Part shown: positions 59,301 through 64,000 of the stretch, piece after piece
Layout: every line of letters begins with the position of its first letter
Position numbering within the stretch: the first letter of the stretch is position 1
Assembly: GCF_037038585.1 (NCBI RefSeq)
Contig: NC_092525.1
Coordinates: 29,414,367 to 29,478,366, forward strand
Reading direction: 5' to 3'
DNA from: Patagioenas fasciata
Taxonomy: Eukaryota > Chordata > Aves > Columbiformes > Columbidae
DNA length: 64,000 bases
The notes under the pieces: generated by a model
The model's input: the letters and a program-made list of their open reading frames with translations, nothing else
Databases searched by the model: none
What the model was told of the DNA's origin: nothing
Position numbers and translations under genes: made by a program

Positions 59301-60041
59301 GAAAATAAGCTGGATTTGACCTCCTTTCAGTGTGGATGTTATTAGCACTCTTACCTGAGTTGGAGAAGTAGCTTTAGGGATAGGGCCAGAAAAAGGTGAA
59401 TCCTGGCTGCATTTCTGTCCACATGCATGAACAGTGAGACCAACCCAGATAAAGTTCTGTTTTACCAAAAAAAAAAAATCTAAAGATTAGGCTTTTTAAA
59501 CATGATCTTCTCCTGAAGAATTTTTTCCAGGAGGTAGAAATGTTCCCTAATCTTTCCTGGGTAAAATAGATTATATTATTATTGTATTCTTCGTGGGCTC
59601 CATGGTATTCTTCATTGTAGATCATATCAGATGGGTTTGAACTTGCATAGCAAATTCAAGACCAAGATAGCGGCCAAGCATGTAATAGTACCAAGTGTAT
59701 AATATGGAGTTACTAAAGAAAAAAGCATATGGAAAGTGTTTTGAAATGTGCTTTGTGCATGAAAATATAAATAGTGTTCCAAATGAAGGTAATTAATAAC
59801 ACGACTTTTACATTAATATACATGTATCTTTTTCAATCAGTTTTTATGCAACTCTTTTCTCCTTTTGTCTCCATTTTCAGGAAGATTGGAAAAAACAGAT
59901 CAAATGATACCACTGATTATTGCATTCTCCTGTGTAACAGCAGTAGCAGTACCTGTGGTTGCAATTTGGATCTACGTGTCAAGAAAAGCAAAGATAAATG
60001 GATCATACAGTCTTGTGAAAGCACTCAGGCTGAAAGTGTGA
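52974..60041 (+). CDS. VCAM1: VCAM1, vascular cell adhesion molecule 1 (eight coding exons, complete)
   Basis: Type I membrane glycoprotein of cytokine-activated endothelium, ligand of integrins alpha4beta1 and alpha4beta7. Exons 52974-53025, 53749-54027, 54639-54956, 55581-55853, 56475-56741, 57180-57446, 58855-59121 and 59881-60041 join to 1884 nt (627 residues plus stop). All introns are phase 1 with canonical GT/AG. Layout: signal peptide 1-20, Ig1 about 20-110, Ig2 111-216, Ig3 217-307, Ig4 308-396, Ig5 397-485, Ig6 486-574, then membrane span and tail to 627. Ig1 has the double-cysteine pattern (C43, C48 and YLCTVFC) and QMDNPL, equivalent to the human integrin motif QIDSPL, with Asp60. 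Full-length human VCAM1 has seven Ig domains with a second QIDSPL in domain 4. Here there are six and one motif. Ig6 lacks its second cysteine. The tail keeps GSYSLV. Intronic ORFs are not genes. Confidence 0.96.
53437..53459. repeat. Poly(A) tract, 23 A
   Basis: Uninterrupted A run in VCAM1 intron 1, the cause of the Lys-rich and Phe-rich spurious frames around it. Confidence 0.9.
53749..54027 (+). CDS. VCAM1: VCAM1 exon 2: Ig domain 1 with integrin-binding motif
   Basis: The acceptor is CCTATTGCAG and the donor T|GTAAGT. Encodes residues 18-110: EIIPANRVVAQIGETLVLTC, SPSFSWRTQMDNPLGG, STLTMNPVSI, HHYLCTVFC, IKVELY. Very close to human domains 1 and 4, including the extra disulfide pair and the C-D loop Asp that binds alpha4 integrins (QIDSPL in human, QMDNPL here). 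Confidence 0.96.
54639..54956 (+). CDS. VCAM1: VCAM1 exon 3: Ig domain 2
   Basis: Residues 111-216. Contains FPSDPVIEISPSLVAGEPVS, DVYPSDRLEVLL, EDIGKEITCVAKL, MDFEPKERV, the hallmarks of human domains 2 and 5 (DVYPFDRLEI, MEFEPKQR). The cysteine pair is present (VLCK, ITCV). Confidence 0.96.
55581..55853 (+). CDS. VCAM1: VCAM1 exon 4: Ig domain 3
   Basis: Residues 217-307. I-set Ig domain with GPQNTVITASPGSSPMEGDH, LTCVTESNPPPQIVWRK and DSGLYICEVINLVTNK. Similar to human domain 3 (PKNTVISVNPS, DSGIYVCEGVN). Strong acceptor TTCTCTTTCAG and donor G|GTACAA. Confidence 0.94.
56275..56324. repeat. (TTG)n(TTA)n compound microsatellite
   Basis: About 50 bp, six TTG units running into about ten TTA units, in VCAM1 intron 4, some 150 bases before exon 5. 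Confidence 0.95.
56475..56741 (+). CDS. VCAM1: VCAM1 exon 5: Ig domain 4
   Basis: Residues 308-396. Has EPSTTVQEGENVSIHCSAES, NPPPKIILRRK and NSGDYECVAENKFGKTE. Both cysteines are present, but the C-strand Trp is replaced (IILRRK), as in the last human domain. No DSPL-type motif, so this is not the counterpart of the integrin-binding human domain 4. Confidence 0.93.
57180..57446 (+). CDS. VCAM1: VCAM1 exon 6: Ig domain 5
   Basis: Residues 397-485. GPKNTMISVIPANTVKEGET, MKCTSSGNPAPVISWKKKK, LGLYECEAYNQFGKEE. Complete I-set signature (two Cys, Trp, Y-x-C). Acceptor TTCCTTTCAG, donor G|GTTAGT. Confidence 0.94.
57447..58854 (+). other. VCAM1 intron 6 (1.4 kb)
   Basis: No Ig-like exon found here by eye, although this is where a further domain could lie. 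The frames at 57593-57940 and 57889-58104 have no Ig signature (no paired cysteines or Y-x-C). Confidence 0.6.
58855..59121 (+). CDS. VCAM1: VCAM1 exon 7: membrane-proximal Ig domain 6, lacking the second cysteine
   Basis: Residues 486-574. PPQNITVLVYPSENVKEGEN, VTITCSTYSN, then NDTGRYLLDVFNEVGN where Y-x-C is expected. Position 556 is Leu (CTT), leaving C511 unpaired. The C-strand Trp is absent (MVLKKV), as in Ig4 and human domain 7. Five N-glycosylation sequons (NIT, NVT, NGT, NVT, NDT) suggest a heavily glycosylated stalk. Frame and splice sites are intact. Confidence 0.92.
59881..60041 (+). CDS. VCAM1: VCAM1 exon 8: transmembrane segment and cytoplasmic tail
   Basis: Acceptor TCTCCATTTTCAG. 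Encodes GRLEKTDQ, a membrane span MIPLIIAFSCVTAVAVPVVA (running on to IWIYV), then SRKAKINGSYSLVKALRLKV and stop. The human tail is [20 protein letters not shown], so GSYSLV and the basic membrane anchor are conserved. The coding exon is short and terminal. Confidence 0.95.
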
Positions 60042-60850
60042 TTGCATGAATATAAGTCTAAGTTCATAATAAGCAATGTTATTTATTGTTGTGACTGTTT
60101 CTACTCTTCTGTAATATATGGTAACAAAAAAGTGACTTAAGAACACCACCATGTGATAGCAAATGGATTTTTTTCATGTTTCGATAAGTATTTCAGTATT
60201 TAAATTAAAGGGAAAGCTAGCATCCTGTCCTGGAAGCTGGTAAATTACTTCTGTGTTGCAGCATGCTGAACAAAGAGTTCCTTGGAGAAGTAGGTTTGTA
60301 CATAGTGTATCATTTGTGTTATAAATATGTTCAACTGAATATCAGTTTGTAAAATTGCCGTCTTACTGCAACTGTACAGAGAAATGTTGTCAATTCAAAG
60401 ATATAAATCAGCATTACTTGAGGTGATCAGATAATAATATTTTATTTTGTATTACTCTACAGAGTGAATGTTTTTTATATGATTTGTCTGCTTGTGGTAA
60501 TGTTTAGAAAATGTTCTCTTTTTGCTCATATTACCATAAACTCTATAACCTTCAATTAAGTTACACAACCACTGGGCTATGCATTTCTAATTCATTTAAG
60601 ATCTCAAGGCTCATTTGTGAAACATTTTATTTTAAATATTATTCAGAAAGTGTCTGGGATTATAGTCTAGTTAGTTTTAGGACAGCTGAGGTATTTTTGT
60701 ATTTCGTATTTTTAATCATTCTCAAATCAGTGTCAGAATTCTGTTATTTCATCATGAGCCAAATCAGAAACTTTATTTACAATATGAGTTGCTGATAAAT
60801 ATACTTTACAGATTTCTGCTGCAAAAATGAAGTTACCAGTAGATTTTTAT
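60042..60850 (+). other. VCAM1: VCAM1 3' UTR (approximate)
   Basis: AT-rich, with an AU-rich ATTTATTG element just after the stop (about 60080), typical of unstable cytokine-induced mRNAs. No AATAAA is seen. ATTAAA at 60204-60209 is the nearest signal variant, so the 3' end is uncertain. Confidence 0.45.
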
Positions 60851-61929
60851 ACTAGATCCCCCTAGTGATTCTTGCTTACGATTAAGATATATATTCCTAT
60901 GGAAGGAACCAGTGAAAACTATCATCCTTAGCAACAGCAGATTTGAATGTAAAGTCACAAGCAAGGCAGGCAGTGACACAGGCAAGGGGGAGAGGCAAAA
61001 TCTCTGCAGTCTCAGCAGTGGTGGGTGGGTTGTTTCCTGAAGAAATCCCCTTCCCAAGCTGCTCACTGGGGAAAACTGAACCACTTGCTTGACATCTTTC
61101 CTTGTAATAGACAACCAGTGCCTGCGTGCTACACCCTGGTTAGCACCTTTATTCTCCACATGCTCTCTCTAGTGTTGGCAAAAGGGCTGTGAAAATAGTG
61201 GGATTTCTGTGCAGACACAAAGATGAGGGGGAAGGAGAGATGGAGTTTGATGGTATCCTCCCTTACATGCCTTCTCCTGGCTCGCAGTCCTGCTTTGGCT
61301 CAGCTGTTGGTGATGTTCCGCACTGAAGGGAAGGTGATGTGAGGTGCAGGTGCTGTGGCTGAAATGTTGAAGTGAGTTCAGTCTCAGTAGCCCTGAGCCA
61401 GTGTGTTAGGCACAGGAAGGTGGGCTTGGCTCCCCCAAACTTGCACTCACGAGGTCAAGCAGAAATATGTGAAAAGAGCCTTTAAATTATACAAACGGTA
61501 ACAACTGCCCCCAACAGCACCACCAATGCAGATGTCTCCTGGCAGCTAGCTGCTGGATGAAGCAGTGGTGCAGATCTCCCATAGCTTTTTCACAGCACGC
61601 TCAGCAGTGTCTTGTGCACAGTAAATCAGCGCATGCAGGGTCCTGTGCTTACATTCAGTTGGAAAGTGGGGGTGTAGCAGAAAAATGGGAGCAGTGTGGA
61701 CTTGGCTTGGAGGAATGTGAACATGCAGTAGGAGGGTGAAGAAAAGATTGAAGACAGAGGAGGAGGAGAGCTTTGACAGGCCCATGACATACATTTCTTG
61801 GAGGTGGTGCCAGGCAGATTTATTCAGAATAATGTCAGGCCTGTCTCAGTGCTGTCTTGTGAAAGAAACAGAAAGCATGATTTTTCCACTGTGCAAAACT
61901 TTGCTGCACACACATTTTGCAAACTGGGA
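60851..61929. other. Intergenic downstream of VCAM1, no gene seen
   Basis: Mixed-composition sequence with chance ORFs on both strands. No domain recognised. EXTL2, the next gene in human, has no exon that I can see here. Confidence 0.5.
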
Positions 61930-62470
61930 TATCTGTATTGCAAAAAGGATAGAAAAGATACAGAAGAGGACCGGAAAACAGGGAAAATGAAAATGCCTGG
62001 GACTTTCCAGTTTGGAGTAAGAATTCTGAAGGAGGAGGGGATATGACTGACGTTTTCCAAATCATGAAGGCAGCTGACAGCAAACAGATGCAGAACTGCT
62101 GTTTGCCAAGTCATGCAATGTCAGAACTTCAGGGTGTGCAAACTATGAAGAGAGCAATTTAATTAAAATAATAGCTATAATAGAAAGTGAATGGTAAATT
62201 ACTGGAAGCCAATGCAGCATGTTGTGGAGGATAACATAATCAACTGGCTCGAAAGGGGAATGGAAAAAATAATGGACTAAGAGTCCATAAACAAATGCTA
62301 GGGGAAATAGGCAGAAATGTACAGTATAGCATCCCTAATCCAATGGCCATTGATGCTGAGGAATCCTCAGGGAATATACTGCAGAAAGGGTCCCACTGCT
62401 GGAGACATACTGGGGTAGCTGGATCACTGGTTGGACCCAGAAGCTTATGTCTGGCCTTCTTACACCTTCT
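61930..62470 (+). mobile_element. Ancient, degraded CR1-like LINE 3' region
   Basis: Words of an old CR1 lineage appear in order: GGATATGACTGACGTTTTCC and AAATCATGAAGG near 62039, CCAATGGCCATTGATGC near 62340, CACTGCTGGAGACATACTGG near 62394, and GCTGGATCACTGGTTGGACC then CAGAAGCTTATG near 62420. This resembles the turtle/crocodile/bird type ending GGGCTAGATGGACCATTGGT then CTGACCCAG. Divergence is much higher than in the two other CR1 copies. Confidence 0.55.
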
Positions 62471-64000
62471 CTGAGCAATCTTGGGCCAGGCCTACTTGGA
62501 GAAGGGGCTGAGCAGTTCCTGTGCTGTTTTTCCCTCTACTGTAATCCCTTAGAAGGAATAAAAAGAGGAAAGATGTGTGGGAGAGAAAAAGGAGTCATCC
62601 TGCAATAGCACTTTGGTGCTTGTGTAGTCTTTCCTGGAAATTCACCCACAGGTTCCTGGTATCTCTCCACTGTTGGTTTTACTAGTATTTGTGATACAGA
62701 TACAGACCTTGATGTCTACAGGGCTTGACTGCCCTCTCAGGGTCTCTGTTAAGTACTAAGTCATTTAAGTCAGTAGGAGTTGGCCTGTGATTTCAACAGG
62801 AACAGATTCTCTGCCAGAAACAATGAATGAATAGATAGAGCTTGTAGGGCTCACTTTAGGGGAGGCTGCTCTTGTGAAATCACAATGAAGGCCCTTGCCA
62901 GGGGATCTCCTCCCCTGTTGCCCGATTTTTGGTGTTTTCCAAGACACTTAATGATTTGGGCAGAAGCTTGTCCTATGGAGGTCTAAAGTTCACAGTGACT
63001 TCTCTTTTTATTGAAATTTACAGAAGGAATATGGTTTCTCCTTGCACTAGTTCTCATCAAGCAATATGCAAAGCCTCTGCCCTGGCAAAAAAATCAAGAA
63101 CAACAGCTCCAGCCCAGCAAGCACTTTGAGAAGGGCTCAGAGACACCTGGAGGTCCAGGTAAGAGTCGCTGTCACAGGGCTTGTCTTTATGACAGGAAAG
63201 TGGTCTGTAGAGCAGTGGGCTGTGACAAGTCCAGCCAGGTTTTCCCTATGAAGTCACCTCAGGTTATAGAGATGCATTTTCCCCTGCCTGGGACTGTGCT
63301 CAGGCACACCAGTCGCCCTTGTGTCCTCAGAGCAGGGGTTTATCCCAGCAATACATACCATGCAGCAATGCTAATGCTAAAATGAGCCTGGATTTTAAAA
63401 GATGATTGCAAAACCTCACTCCCTGCAGCTAGTTCAGGGTGCGCTCTTCCTTAAAATGTAAAGCTCAAACAGAAGAAGATATGTATTTTTAAACTTCTCC
63501 AGGAATGTCTTCAAATTATTTTGTAGGTATGCTGAAGGGAACAGTTAATATATCCCATGACAGAGGTGCTGTTACATGCCGGAGATAGCACAGGAGGCTG
63601 TGTGTTTGCAGGGATACGCTCCCCCTGGTTTCAGGGACCAGCAGGGCCTGATGGTGATGTTTAAGGCTGAATGATGACCCGTTGTCTTCAGCTGCGGCAG
63701 GCCATTCAGCTTTATCGACTTGCTGCTGTGCTGGACCAGGTAACTTCTCTGGTCAGACCATGTCCCCCTGCAGGGAACCTGATTTTGAGTGGAAATTCCT
63801 CACAAGTGGTGAATATACCATTGTCGTTTATAATTAGCTGTGCTCTTTCTGTTGTATTTACAAGGCCTATTTCCTTGTCCAGCATGTCTGCCCTTTTAGT
63901 CCTTTCTCCCCACAAGATAATTGCATCCTGTAGTCAAGCCGTCTCGTATTTATTTGATAAAGAGATGGTTGTAAGCCTACCCACGTCTATAAAGCATTTT
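62471..64000. other. Intergenic to window end, no gene seen
   Basis: No confident exon. An acceptor-like ATTGAAATTTACAG at about 63024 precedes an open frame to 63385 (63011-63385), but its translation shows no recognised domain. Confidence 0.5.

Noticed and set aside
63011-63385. Frame after an acceptor-like site, considered as an exon of the next gene (EXTL2 in human)
   Set aside because: The translation has none of the EXTL2 glycosyltransferase motifs and no good donor at a sensible place.
1-64000. CRISPR arrays, operons, prokaryotic defence or phage systems
   Set aside because: The window is vertebrate nuclear DNA with spliced genes and CR1 elements; no direct-repeat array of that kind exists here.

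Overview
This window is vertebrate nuclear DNA, almost certainly from a bird. The clearest evidence is two CR1 LINE 3' ends that finish in the avian CR1 tail (tandem copies close to ATTCTGTG), a solo LTR resembling a common avian ERVL-type family, compact introns, and coding exons that match human proteins but differ in a way consistent with a sauropsid. I cannot assign an order or species from the sequence alone.

Three plus-strand protein-coding genes are recognisable: CDC14A, GPR88 and VCAM1. This is the same order and orientation as on human 1p21. Positions 1-13031 hold the last coding exons of CDC14A, which encode its disordered C-terminal tail, followed by an AT-rich 3' UTR to about 14.85 kb. 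Positions 18709-19794 hold the single coding exon of GPR88 inside a strong CpG island. A gene-poor interval of about 32 kb follows, with microsatellites, CR1 pieces and a short tandem duplication. Positions 52788-60041 hold VCAM1: a tandem kappa-B/TATA promoter, a signal-peptide exon, six immunoglobulin (Ig) domain exons, and a transmembrane/cytoplasmic exon. All seven VCAM1 introns are phase 1 and the joined coding sequence is open for 627 codons. The last 4 kb is repeat-rich with no recognised gene.

The most unusual part is 43.9-48.6 kb, upstream of VCAM1. Several short stretches look like broken Ig-domain exons of VCAM1/PECAM1 type. Two have a B-strand cysteine half and an F-strand Y-x-C half in different frames, and two have phase-1 acceptor-like starts. 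I interpret this as a decayed Ig-superfamily cell-adhesion gene next to VCAM1. Other points are the VCAM1 architecture (six domains and one integrin motif, where full-length human has seven and two), a membrane-proximal Ig domain lacking its second cysteine, and a CDC14A terminal exon whose phase implies an unseen micro-exon.

The genes do not form an operon or pathway. CDC14A is a dual-specificity phosphatase, GPR88 an orphan striatal receptor, and VCAM1 an inducible endothelial ligand for integrin alpha4.
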